Shown one piece after another: positions 53,056 to 61,399 of a stretch of 64,000 bases of DNA; the first letter of the stretch is position 1, and every line of letters begins with the position of its first letter. The position numbers were made by a program, and so were the translations under genes. The notes beneath the pieces were generated by a model, which searched no databases, was not told where the DNA came from, and was given only the letters and a program-made list of their open reading frames with translations. The stretch covers positions 1,702,001 to 1,766,000 of the forward strand of contig NZ_CP126106.1 in the NCBI RefSeq assembly GCF_030123325.1. The letters run 5' to 3'. This DNA comes from Peribacillus simplex. GTDB lineage: Bacteria; Bacillota; Bacilli; Bacillales; DSM-1321.

Positions 53056-54113
53056 AGCTGAAATCCTTTTTAAATGACCGTCTTTATTTTATTTTTTATA
53101 CCGTTCTATTGGTAAGCCTGCTTATCATTGCTTATACATTAGCCGTTCTGGAAGCTGGGAATCACATATCGATTTCGAATATCATCTATTTAATTATTCT
53201 CGCGTTGTTTATGATGCTTCTATTTTTAGGGGCTGATTACATAAGGCATTACCGTTTTCTTAATCAATTAGCAAGGATGAAGCAAGAACCGAGCTTGTCG
53301 TTTGAATATGTCGAAGCTTTTAGGGAACCCCTGTCAAATGAACAAAAGTTGTGGATGGAACTTTTTCAACAAATGAACCAGGTAACAATTGGACAATTAC
53401 AAGAACAAATCAAACAGAAGGAGCAATATGAACTGTTGATTCATCAATGGGTTCATCAAATGAAGACACCCGTTTCGGTCATTTCCTTACTGGTTCAAGA
53501 AGGCAAAAGGACATTTTCGAATGAGTCGATGAAGGATTATCTAAAAGAGATAGAAGAAGAAAATGATCGATTTCGCAGAGGACTTGAAATTATATTGCAT
53601 GGAGCAAGGCTGCAGCGTTTTTCGGAGGATGTAAAATCGGAGCGGGTTGACCTAATTAATCTAGTCAAGCAAGTGATTAACGAGGAAAAGAAACAGTTCA
53701 TCAAACGGTTCATATATCCCAGGCTTGACACGGAGTTTGAGAATTTATATGTGCATTCGGATCGTAAGTGGCTCCACTTCGCCATTAGTCAGGTGGTCTT
53801 TAATGCACTGAAGTATTCAAGGCAGGAAGAGCATGACAGCATAACGTTCAGCATTGTTGAAAAAGAGTCGGAGATTTTCCTTAGGATAACAGATCAGGGA
53901 ATCGGAATTGTCCCACATGATGTAAAACGGGTGTTTGATCCATTTTTTACTGGAGAGAACGGGCGAGTCCAGCAAGAGTCAACCGGGATGGGACTATATC
54001 TAGTGAAGGAAATCGTTAAGAAGCTTGGGCATGGTGTTACCATAAAATCGACTGTATCGGAAGGGACTACTGTGGAATTTCTCTTTAAGACAAATACCTT
54101 ACATGAAAGGTGA
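53052..54113 (+). CDS. BceS-like intramembrane-sensing histidine kinase
   Basis: A 353-residue kinase with two membrane segments (about 12-32 and 43-62) joined by about ten residues, so it has almost no external sensor, the hallmark of intramembrane-sensing kinases. The phosphorylated His135 lies in HQMKTPVSVISLL; the ATPase motifs N, G1 and G2 follow (FNALKYS, DQGIGI, STGMGLYL). In Bce systems the ABC permease does the sensing. GTG 53052 overlaps the regulator stop. Its own stop codon lies inside a BceR-type site. Confidence 0.9.
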   Translation: MKLKSFLNDRLYFIFYTVLLVSLLIIAYTLAVLEAGNHISISNIIYLIILALFMMLLFLGADYIRHYRFLNQLARMKQEPSLSFEYVEAFREPLSNEQKLWMELFQQMNQVTIGQLQEQIKQKEQYELLIHQWVHQMKTPVSVISLLVQEGKRTFSNESMKDYLKEIEEENDRFRRGLEIILHGARLQRFSEDVKSERVDLINLVKQVINEEKKQFIKRFIYPRLDTEFENLYVHSDRKWLHFAISQVVFNALKYSRQEEHDSITFSIVEKESEIFLRITDQGIGIVPHDVKRVFDPFFTGENGRVQQESTGMGLYLVKEIVKKLGHGVTIKSTVSEGTTVEFLFKTNTLHER

Positions 54114-54124
54114 CAGAATTGTAA
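54111..54124. promoter_or_regulatory. BceR-type binding site
   Basis: TGACAGAATTGTAA fits the consensus TNACA-N4-TGTAA for BceR-like regulators exactly. It lies about 100 bases upstream of the ABC ATPase gene and overlaps the kinase stop codon. A -10-like TATGTAAT follows at 54139-54146. Confidence 0.75.
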
Positions 54125-54211
54125 GGGTGTTAAACGATTATGTAATAAACTTCGATGGGAGCCTCCCGCTTTATTCATTATACTTACGGTAAGAAAGGGA
54201 GGTATTTTCGG

Positions 54212-54988
54212 ATGTCGATTTTAAAAGCGGAGCAATTATCCAAAACTTATTTTCAAAAGCAAGGGAATTTATTTCATAAAGCGTTACATAATTTCACCAT
54301 GAATGTACAGAAAGGGGAATTTGTCGGGGTGATGGGTCCATCTGGCAGCGGGAAAACCACTCTGCTTAACTTAATGGCCACGATTGATAAGCCCACCACA
54401 GGTAAAGTCATTCTAAATGATCAAAATCCTAATGAATTAAACAATCAGGACCTGGCTTTGTTTCGCAGGAGGGAGATTGGATTTGTTTTTCAAGACTTCA
54501 ACCTTCTTGATACACTTACCGTTCGCGAAAATATCCTCCTTCCTTTAGCGTTAGATCATTATAAATTGCAGGAAATGGAAAATAGGGTAAATCAGTTGGC
54601 GAACCTTCTTGGAATAGAAGAGATTTTAGAAAAGCGGACTTATGAAATTTCCGGAGGTCAGCAGCAACGAACTGCTTGTGCAAGAGCGATGATTCATGAG
54701 CCTTCCATTATTTTAGCGGATGAACCTACTGGTAATTTGGATTCCAAATCCGCCAAGCAGGTAATGGATGCCCTCACGACACTTCAGGAGAAAAAGGGGG
54801 CAACCATCCTCATGGTCACTCATGACCCGACTGCCGCCAGCTTCTGTGACCGGATTCTATTCATTAAGGATGGCAAGTTCTTTTCGGAGGTGCACAGCGG
54901 AGGGGAAAGACAGAGTTTCCATCAAAGGATTTTAGATACGTTAAGCGTTTTGGGAGGAGTCTATCATGAACATCCGACTTCTCGCTAA
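54212..54988 (+). CDS. BceA-like ABC transporter ATPase
   Basis: A 258-residue ATPase of the MacB/BceA type, part of a flux sensor and detoxification pump for peptide antibiotics that target lipid II cycle intermediates. Motifs: Walker A GPSGSGKTT (about residues 44-52), signature ISGGQQQR, Walker B IILADEPTG, and H-loop MVTHD. I choose ATG 54212 with AAAGGGAGGT upstream; an in-frame ATG at 54155 lacks one. It overlaps the permease gene by 23 bases. Confidence 0.9.
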   Translation: MSILKAEQLSKTYFQKQGNLFHKALHNFTMNVQKGEFVGVMGPSGSGKTTLLNLMATIDKPTTGKVILNDQNPNELNNQDLALFRRREIGFVFQDFNLLDTLTVRENILLPLALDHYKLQEMENRVNQLANLLGIEEILEKRTYEISGGQQQRTACARAMIHEPSIILADEPTGNLDSKSAKQVMDALTTLQEKKGATILMVTHDPTAASFCDRILFIKDGKFFSEVHSGGERQSFHQRILDTLSVLGGVYHEHPTSR

Positions 54989-56906
54989 GAGAAATATCCA
55001 AGGAAATGCACAACGTTATCTAGCTTATTTTTTCAGTATTGTCGTTTCCGTCTCAATCTTTTTTATTTACGCATCATTTATCTTTCATCCTGATGTGGTC
55101 CATGCGAATATCCCTGGGGGACAGCTAATTAGTAGGGGACTCATTGCAGCAGAAATAGTGATCATCATATTTTCGGTTTTCTTTATCGCTTATTCGAATG
55201 CCGCATTTATACAGCCGCGAAAAAAAGAGTTTGGGCTGCTGACACTGCTTGGTATGTCCAAATCCCAACTAAGAAAACTGATTTACCTGGAGCAAACGAT
55301 GGTTTCCCTCATATCAATCCTGATAGGGGTAGGCTTGGGATTTTTGTTCTCAAAGCTATTCTTGATGGCAGTTTCTTGGTTATTGGCTGTAGAGCAACCA
55401 ATATCGTTTGTCTTTGTCCCTGAGGCCTTTGTTTATACGATTGGTGGTTTCGTTTTGCTATTTCAGCTATTATCGCTCCTTTCATTGTTCAACATTGGAA
55501 ATGCAGAGGTGGTCGATTTACTAAAAGATAAACAAAAACCAAAAAAGACGCCCTTCGTTTCAAAATGGTTAATTGCTTTATCAGCCGTTTGCTTAAGCGT
55601 TTCTTATTATTTGGCAGGAACTATGTCGTTGAACAATTCTTATATTCGAGTAATGCCCATTTTATTCTTCGTACTGATCGGCACTTATTTTTTATTCAGC
55701 CAAAGTATTGTCGCTTTTTGCAGCAGGCTTTACCGGAAGAAGAAAAGCTTATATGGTGGAACGAATTTAATCACTCAAACAAACCTGATATTTAATATTA
55801 AAGACTATTCGAGACTATTCTTTTTGACCTCGATCATTACAGCCGTCATTTTGACAGCTGCAGGCACACTCTTCATGTTCAGTGCAGACTTAAAAAAGCA
55901 AGGGATGAATAACATTCCGCAATCAATTGGCTGGGTGGAGAATGATGCTTCTATATATTCCATTATTGAACCATCCGCAGTAGAGAAAGCATTAAAGGAA
56001 GATGGATTCAAGATCCTTTACAAAGTGAATATGACAGGAGTACCCATTACTCACATGTTACCCCATATGAGAACGGGAGAATCCAATGAAAATAGGTCAT
56101 TATTAATCTCGGAAAGTGATTATAACAATGTGGCTGCATTGCGAAAAATTGATCCGGCAAAGTTATCTGGAAAGGAAGCGTTATACGTTTTTCCTTATGG
56201 AGGACTGGATTATCAATTCGTCCAAAAGGGAGAACAAAAGGAACTTCACTATGGTAAACAAACCATACAGGTAACAATGATCGGTCAGCGCAATCAATCC
56301 GTAGTCGCCCCCATAAAGTCAGCAACGACCCTGATGGTGGTAGATGATCGGCTGTTTCATGAAATAACTGCTGATGTGCCTTTAAAAGAAAAGGTAAGAG
56401 TACGCGGGTATGAAATTAGAGATTGGGAAGAATCAATGGAAACATCCAGTAAAATCGAAAAAATGTCAAATAATCCAGACCATAATCAATTGCAAACAAG
56501 AGCTCCGATTTATCAAGAAATGAAACAGGGAAGCATTTTGATACTTTTTATCGGCTTGTTTGTCAGTTTATTATTCTTTATCGTCCAGGGAAGCATGATG
56601 TATCTGCGAGTTTTTACGAATTTAGAAGATAAAAAAATCCAAATTCATGCCCTTCATCGATTGGGACTGACAAAAAAAGAAATAAGGCAAATTTTAAGTG
56701 CGGAAATACGCATCCTCTTTTTCGCTCCTTTTCTGATAGGGGTGATTCATGCCATAATCGCCTACGTGGCATTAAGCAATTTATTGGGATCCAACTTGTT
56801 CGTCTATTCTGCTATGGTTATCGCAACGTATTTTCTTTTTCAACTGCTATATTATCAAGTAACAAAAAAGATGTATGAGCGGGCAGTCATCAATTCTATT
56901 AAATAA
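54966..56906 (+). CDS. BceB-like ABC transporter permease
   Basis: A 646-residue permease with ten predicted membrane segments in the BceB arrangement. A large extracellular domain (about residues 310-520) between segments seven and eight is where such proteins contact the antibiotic-target complex and signal to the kinase. The FtsX-like motif PRKKEFGLLTLLGM (about residues 85-98) is conserved. The ATG follows GGGAGGAG. No clear terminator follows; the DNA runs into an MFS gene fragment. Confidence 0.9.
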   Translation: MNIRLLAKRNIQGNAQRYLAYFFSIVVSVSIFFIYASFIFHPDVVHANIPGGQLISRGLIAAEIVIIIFSVFFIAYSNAAFIQPRKKEFGLLTLLGMSKSQLRKLIYLEQTMVSLISILIGVGLGFLFSKLFLMAVSWLLAVEQPISFVFVPEAFVYTIGGFVLLFQLLSLLSLFNIGNAEVVDLLKDKQKPKKTPFVSKWLIALSAVCLSVSYYLAGTMSLNNSYIRVMPILFFVLIGTYFLFSQSIVAFCSRLYRKKKSLYGGTNLITQTNLIFNIKDYSRLFFLTSIITAVILTAAGTLFMFSADLKKQGMNNIPQSIGWVENDASIYSIIEPSAVEKALKEDGFKILYKVNMTGVPITHMLPHMRTGESNENRSLLISESDYNNVAALRKIDPAKLSGKEALYVFPYGGLDYQFVQKGEQKELHYGKQTIQVTMIGQRNQSVVAPIKSATTLMVVDDRLFHEITADVPLKEKVRVRGYEIRDWEESMETSSKIEKMSNNPDHNQLQTRAPIYQEMKQGSILILFIGLFVSLLFFIVQGSMMYLRVFTNLEDKKIQIHALHRLGLTKKEIRQILSAEIRILFFAPFLIGVIHAIIAYVALSNLLGSNLFVYSAMVIATYFLFQLLYYQVTKKMYERAVINSIK

Positions 56907-57173
56907 AAGCCATCAATTGCGACACCAGAAATTATCAAAGATTTAGGTTTCTCGAAGACAGAAATAGGTCTGTTAGGAGCCATCTTTTCCTGGGTGTATG
57001 CGTCCATGCAACTTCCTGCCGGGTGGTTTATTGATAAGTGTGGAGCAAAAAGAGTATATTTTGTTTCAATCATTTTATGGAGTGTTGCCACAGCTTTAAC
57101 AGGAATGGCGAATACGTTAGTTATGTTTATTATTGCTAGGATCTTCCTTGGGATTGGGGAGGCACCAACTTAG
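56907..57173 (+). pseudogene. MFS transporter fragment
   Basis: About 88 codons read as the first membrane helices of an anion:cation symporter-type MFS protein (LGFSKTEIGLLGAIFSWVYA; PAGWFIDKCGAKR; FLGIGEAPT), then stop. The start codon and the remaining three quarters of the usual 430 residues are missing. The stop falls at the conserved GEAP motif, where a dispersed repeat begins a few bases on. It is a remnant. Confidence 0.8.
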
Positions 57174-57202
57174 CCGACAGGTGCGAAAATTACTTCCGGA
57201 AG

Positions 57203-57293
57203 GCTAACGGGAGCACTAGCTGAAGATCGGAGCTGTCTTTAAGGCGGCTTTTTCTTATGGCACTAACGGGGCAGGTTAGCTTAATAAGAACAG
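57203..57293 (+). repeat. Dispersed hairpin repeat, copy A
   Basis: This copy has GCTAACGGG, then the block AGCTGAAGATCGGAGCT (57218-57234), a hairpin (AGCTGTC/GGCGGCT) with TTTTTC, and the core block ending in ACGGGGCAGGTTA. Thirty bases (57249-57278) are identical to copy B. Confidence 0.8.
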
Positions 57294-57382
57294 GACAATC
57301 AATATACTATGTAGAATATAATTAAGATGACATTGTTTAAAGATTTAGAAAAAACAGTATATAAAAATTAGGAGTGTTTGTT

Positions 57383-57877
57383 ATGGTTCATGCAAAAGAT
57401 GTTTTATCGGATCAGTTGTTGGCAAATGCTAATGACCCAAGTTGGTACCTACCATTTTCAGATTCAGTAGAAAGATTGTCTGAGGAACATGCATTTTGGA
57501 AGCCAAACGAAGAAAGTAATAGTATTGCTGAAATTGTGCAGCATCTACTATATTGGAATCAAACATGGCAAACAAGGTACCAAAAATCTCACGTTGATGC
57601 TGTGCCTTCAATAGGAAATAATAATAACAGCTTTATTATTACTGAAAATCATACTTTTGCTTACTTAAAAAAACAACTATTAGAGGTGCTTTTACGTTGG
57701 CAAGAGTTATTATCTGAAGAAAAAGTTGAGAGAGAAGTTAATGGTTATCCTGGACACGTGAAATGGTGGGCAATACTCGGAAATGTGTCAACTCATAACG
57801 CATATCACATTGGTCAGATCATTTATATCCGGAAGTTGCAAAATAGCTGGAAAATAGATGCAGGAGTAGATAAATAA
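57383..57877 (+). CDS. DinB-family protein
   Basis: A 164-residue four-helix DinB/YfiT-type protein, a family of metal-binding enzymes often using bacillithiol or acting as thiol transferases. The metal-ligand histidines fit: His in IVQHLLYWNQTW (about residue 51) and the pair in HNAYHIGQ (about 136-140). I choose ATG 57383, which has TAGGAG eight bases upstream, over GTG 57374. It is flanked on both sides by the dispersed repeat. Substrate unknown. Confidence 0.78.
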   Translation: MVHAKDVLSDQLLANANDPSWYLPFSDSVERLSEEHAFWKPNEESNSIAEIVQHLLYWNQTWQTRYQKSHVDAVPSIGNNNNSFIITENHTFAYLKKQLLEVLLRWQELLSEEKVEREVNGYPGHVKWWAILGNVSTHNAYHIGQIIYIRKLQNSWKIDAGVDK

Positions 57878-57904
57878 ATAAAAGTTGCACTAGTGCCTAC
57901 TTGA

Positions 57905-57994
57905 ACTAACGGATGCTTTACTTCAATAAGGAAGGTTGCTGAGGCAGCCTTTTTCTTATGGCACTAACGGGGCAGGTTAATTCAACAAGCGCAG
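57905..57994 (+). repeat. Dispersed hairpin repeat, copy B
   Basis: This copy starts ACTAACGG, has the hairpin GGTTGC/GCAGCC with a T-run, and the same 30-base core (57950-57979) as copy A. It directly follows the DinB gene and could act as its terminator. Confidence 0.8.
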
Positions 57995-58028
57995 TGTATT
58001 CGAACTGGAAAGGAGTGTATAAACGAGA

Positions 58029-58223
58029 ATGAACGACGACCAATGCCCTAAATGTAACTCAAACAATATTAAGAAAGGATCTCTCGGAACCGGAATTAAA
58101 TTTGTTCTAATGTTTTCCTATGACAATCCAAAGAATAAATCTTCCAAGATTACCTCTTACTATTGTTCAAATTGCGGCTATATACTTAGCTCTAATTTGG
58201 AAAACCCATCTAATTTAGATTAA
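58029..58223 (+). CDS. Small zinc-ribbon protein
   Basis: A 64-residue protein with two Cys pairs, CPKC near the start (residues 6-9) and CSNC (about 46-49), which together fit a zinc ribbon. The middle is slightly hydrophobic. AAAGGAG lies 14 bases upstream of the ATG, a long but usable distance. It is followed 29 bases later by a membrane-protein gene. Function unknown. Confidence 0.55.
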   Translation: MNDDQCPKCNSNNIKKGSLGTGIKFVLMFSYDNPKNKSSKITSYYCSNCGYILSSNLENPSNLD

Positions 58224-58252
58224 TAAACTAAATGCATAAAGTGGAGGTTAAC

Positions 58253-58654
58253 ATGGGACAATACACTGGTGTATATTACACACTGGCAATTATCTTTTTA
58301 GTAGTAATTTCAAATAAGTTTATATTTTGGTGGATAAAAGCCACAATAGTAGCTTATTATTCTGTGATTTCTTATATCTTTATCACAACTAAAAATAAAA
58401 TTGATAGGCAATACGAGAATATCACTCCTGTACCGGACGCTTACTGGGATAAAAATTCCGGTTGGGTTGATACTATGGCTAGTTATTATTTCTGGCCTTT
58501 GGTGGTAATTCTTCTTTTTATTTATTTTAAATGGTATACAAGCAGACAAAGCAGAATAGCTAAAGGGTGGGTTGTGGTAAGTTTCATTCCATCAACTTTC
58601 ATTTTTTTATTTTTTACTTTTATGTTTGTGTTTGCATACGGGTACAGACCATAA
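58253..58654 (+). CDS. Small membrane protein of unknown function
   Basis: A 133-residue protein with three to four hydrophobic segments (about residues 4-20, 25-45, 77-97 and 108-130) and no family I recognise. I choose ATG 58253, with GGAGG six bases upstream; an ATG at 58232 lacks a site. It probably forms an operon with the zinc-ribbon gene. Base composition is AT-rich, like the rest of this accessory stretch. Confidence 0.55.
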   Translation: MGQYTGVYYTLAIIFLVVISNKFIFWWIKATIVAYYSVISYIFITTKNKIDRQYENITPVPDAYWDKNSGWVDTMASYYFWPLVVILLFIYFKWYTSRQSRIAKGWVVVSFIPSTFIFLFFTFMFVFAYGYRP

Positions 58655-58849
58655 GGTTTGTACTTTTTATTGCGCAGTTTGTGTCAACTCTACATTAGCC
58701 TTATAGAACTCCCTCAGTTTAATAGATAATGCTCACGAATACTCGCTTATTCGCAGGATTTCAAACCACATGGTATAGGTTGCTTCAGATGAACGAAAGA
58801 GATAGAACCGTTTTGATAAGATGAGGGCAGGTTGGAATAGGGGATCTGT

Positions 58850-59094
58850 TAAAAATCCCATATTATTACATATACTGCACGCATTTCCACGCTACCCCTG
58901 GAGGCTTTCCCTCCCATGTCTCAACGGGTCATAATTATATGCCCTTTCATTCCTTCGTCATGCCTATCCAAGGGGTGGAGGCCGGTTTTGCTAACGGAAC
59001 GGGTCATTGCCCTTTTGTTCTATATATCCAGTACATCGTGCTTTCTTTGAAATCCTACGAATAAGCCAACTTTCAAAAAAATGAGAATGTAAAT
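58850..59094 (-). ncRNA. Candidate seek/bridge RNA region of the insertion sequence
   Basis: About 250 bases between the transposase stop and the estimated element end hold no gene but show structure: a GGAGG/CCTCC hairpin near 58899-58915 and a repeated block (ACGGGTCAT then TGCCCTTT) near 58923-58952 and near 58999-59018. IS1111-type elements are known to encode their guide RNA downstream of the transposase gene. The assignment here is inference from position and repeats. Confidence 0.4.
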
Positions 59095-60369
59095 TTACGC
59101 TGCTAGTTGTTCAAGAGGGAATACCATTTCCGGTTTATAGGTAGAGCCATTACGAGTAATCCCTACTAGGACACGGGCGAGTTTTCCACATAGTTTCATG
59201 ATGGATTTCATTTTCTTTATCTTCTTCACCTTAACATTGTTCGAGTGTAGGGCTTTAAACTCAGGGTTATTCATCACCAGACTCATGGTCGCAAGGAAGA
59301 GGTAACGCCGCAGGCGTGATCTTCCACGTTTGGAAAGAACAATTTGGCCTTTCCACTTCCCAGAGCTTGCCTCAGCGAGATGCAATCCTGCATGACGAAG
59401 GAGCGCATTCCCGTGAGCGAACCCACTCAGATCTCCAGCTTCTCCTAAGATGCCCGCCAGGGAAATCTCACTGATTCCTTTAATGGCAAGTATTTGCTTA
59501 ACGAATGGAATCTGTTCCAAGACGTTTGTGACTTCTTGCGTCACTCTTTCGAGTTGAAATGAAGCGAGATCATATTCCTCTAATAACTGTCTCAAGTGAA
59601 GTTTATACGCATCAAGGGCTTGTTTCGTACCAATTGAACACTTGGCCAATGCAAGCAGGGAACGGGATTTTTTATGCCCGGAATGTCGCTTCATACATGA
59701 TTTCCACCCAGTTATGATATCTTGAGGCTGTAAGGAACATAATTCAGCTGGGGTAGGAAAGAGACGTAGGGTTGCGATTGCCCCTTTACATGATACGTCT
59801 TTAAACACTTGCCGGAGCTCGGGAAAGACAACATCCACCCAGCGATTAATTTGGTTGATGGAGCTAACAAGACGCTTAACGATCACATCTCGGTTAGCCA
59901 TAAGGACACGAAGTTTTTCAAATGATTCTGAAGTGGAACGAACGAAGGCATAGTAGCCATTCTTCACCATATCAGCGATAACAAGGGCATCTTTTTTATC
60001 ACTTTTGGATTGCGTATTATCACGATTTTCTTTGTTTCTTTTGACATGGTGAGGATTGACCGTGACGACATCCATGTTTTGTTTGACTAGCCACTTTGAA
60101 AGGTTCATCCAATAATGACCGGTAGGTTCCATTCCGACTATCGTTGTGTCTAGGTTTTTCATGTGTTTTAGTTCCTTGATCCAGTTTAGTAATCTAGTAA
60201 AACCCTCTTCATTATTTTCAAAAGACAAAGGTTTCCCGACCACAATGCCACGATAGTTTACAGCACGGGCCACGTGTACATGTTGGGCAATATCCACACC
60301 AACAACCAGATGTTGATCCGTAATTCTCTCAATTAGTTGATTTTGTTTGTTTTGCATTTTAAAATTCAT
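59095..60369 (-). CDS. IS110-family transposase (DEDD recombinase)
   Basis: A 424-residue transposase with an N-terminal RuvC-like DEDD domain: Asp26 (VGVDIAQH), Glu81 (GMEPTGHYW), Asp124 and Asp127 (SKSDKKDALV). The C-terminal Tnp20 domain has the IKGIS motif near 296 and the candidate nucleophile serine in EASSGKWKG (335-336). All key residues are present and the frame is intact, so it may be active. The ATG follows GGAGG ten bases upstream. The long downstream noncoding flank favours the IS1111 subgroup. Confidence 0.92.
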   Translation of the reverse strand: MNFKMQNKQNQLIERITDQHLVVGVDIAQHVHVARAVNYRGIVVGKPLSFENNEEGFTRLLNWIKELKHMKNLDTTIVGMEPTGHYWMNLSKWLVKQNMDVVTVNPHHVKRNKENRDNTQSKSDKKDALVIADMVKNGYYAFVRSTSESFEKLRVLMANRDVIVKRLVSSINQINRWVDVVFPELRQVFKDVSCKGAIATLRLFPTPAELCSLQPQDIITGWKSCMKRHSGHKKSRSLLALAKCSIGTKQALDAYKLHLRQLLEEYDLASFQLERVTQEVTNVLEQIPFVKQILAIKGISEISLAGILGEAGDLSGFAHGNALLRHAGLHLAEASSGKWKGQIVLSKRGRSRLRRYLFLATMSLVMNNPEFKALHSNNVKVKKIKKMKSIMKLCGKLARVLVGITRNGSTYKPEMVFPLEQLAA

Positions 60370-60470
60370 AGTAGAGCTTCCTCCTTAAGATGAGTTTTGG
60401 TTTGTGTGTACTCTCATCATACTGAGGGGCTCTGTTTTTTTCAAAGCCGATATTTAATGCTCTACAGGAA

Positions 60471-60560
60471 TGCTAACAGGTGCTGTAGCTGAAGATCGGA
60501 GCTACCTTTAAGGCAGCTCTTTCTTTATGCAACGGGGCAAGTTACTTGAACAAGCTATGA
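60471..60560 (+). repeat. Dispersed hairpin repeat, copy C
   Basis: This copy has GCTAACAGG, the 17-base block AGCTGAAGATCGGAGCT (60487-60503) identical to copy A, a hairpin (AGCTACC/GGCAGCT, one mismatch), a T-rich run, and the core AACGGGGCAAGTTA. It begins close to the right end of the insertion sequence. Confidence 0.75.
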
Positions 60561-60669
60561 AAATCCAGCTGAATACTTATGGAAAAAGAAATTTTTGACA
60601 GTTATGTGAACTGGTAGGATTAGCGACTAGAAATAAAGAATACCTATTTATCAAAAGGGGGCAGCTTTA

Positions 60670-60882
60670 ATGGAAAAAGAAAACTTACTAGCTGTAAAAT
60701 GTTCGTGCTGCAAAAAGGAATTGGACGCAATAGACTTGGTCATCATCAATGAATCACTTCAGCTGACACATATTCAATGCCCTGATAAAGGAGAAAAAGC
60801 AATTATTGATGTAGGATATTTTAATGCTGTATCCCGAAAATACCTGACCTGTACTCGTGAAGAAGCCCCTTTAAGCTTATAG
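60670..60882 (+). CDS. Small Cys-rich hypothetical protein
   Basis: A 70-residue protein with CSCC and single Cys residues at about 47 and 61; the CxxC-type spacing could bind zinc. No family recognised. The ATG has an AAAAGGGGG site upstream, which supports translation. It stands alone between repeats. Confidence 0.5.
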   Translation: MEKENLLAVKCSCCKKELDAIDLVIINESLQLTHIQCPDKGEKAIIDVGYFNAVSRKYLTCTREEAPLSL

Positions 60883-60922
60883 TGGAGCGTAAGTCCATGG
60901 CTTTAAAATCCTTCTACAACAA

Positions 60923-60976
60923 ACAGGTGTGTTAGCTGAAAATGAAAGCTATTTTTAAGTGAGGTTTTTCTTTTTA
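60923..60976 (+). repeat. Degenerate dispersed repeat, copy D
   Basis: Only the first half is recognisable: GTTAGCTGAAAATGAAAGCT, TTTTTAAG and a T-rich tail, without the ACGGGGCAGGTTA core. The following 300 bases up to the next small gene show no gene. Confidence 0.4.
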
Positions 60977-61279
60977 CTATAATTACCTTTTATTTAGATT
61001 CAGCATGAAATGTTCCTCGATTTATTTGCATTGTAATGGGTTACGATATTAGTATTTATCTATTTTAATTTTTATCATGATGAATTAAAGGTTATATATC
61101 TGAAATAATAAAATTAAAGTATACCAATTAATCTGTTTCTTTCACATTTGGATGTCTGGCTCCTGCAAGACACAATGTATTCTTTAGGGTACAATTGTCA
61201 TATGATAGCAGAATCTTATTCCTTTTAGGACACAACTCCATATTAGTTAAATCCCAAATTTAATAAATCGGAGGTATGA

Positions 61280-61399
61280 ATGTTGAAAGACAAATTTAAA
61301 AAATTAATAAATGATCCAAAAGTACAAAAGGCAGTAAAAGAAAAGGTAATTCCTTTGGTGAAAAAAGAAATTGAAAAAAGAAAAACAAATAAAACATAA
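61280..61399 (+). CDS. Very small Lys-rich protein
   Basis: A 39-codon frame coding a lysine-rich helix (MLKDKFKKLINDPKVQKAVK at its start), net strongly positive. GGAGGT at 61270-61275 is ideal for a TTG start at 61283 and acceptable for ATG 61280. It has no recognised family. The composition bias could be chance in AT-rich DNA, but the ribosome-binding site is strong. Confidence 0.42.
   Translation: MLKDKFKKLINDPKVQKAVKEKVIPLVKKEIEKRKTNKT

Larger units (their letters stand above)
58840..60465 (-). mobile_element. IS110/IS1111-type insertion sequence (approximate ends)
   Basis: A transposase gene on the minus strand with a long noncoding flank downstream of its stop and a short one upstream. 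The ends are estimates, because this family lacks clear terminal inverted repeats and often makes no target duplication. The right end must lie before the dispersed repeat at 60471; the left end lies somewhere in 58655-59094. Confidence 0.6.
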
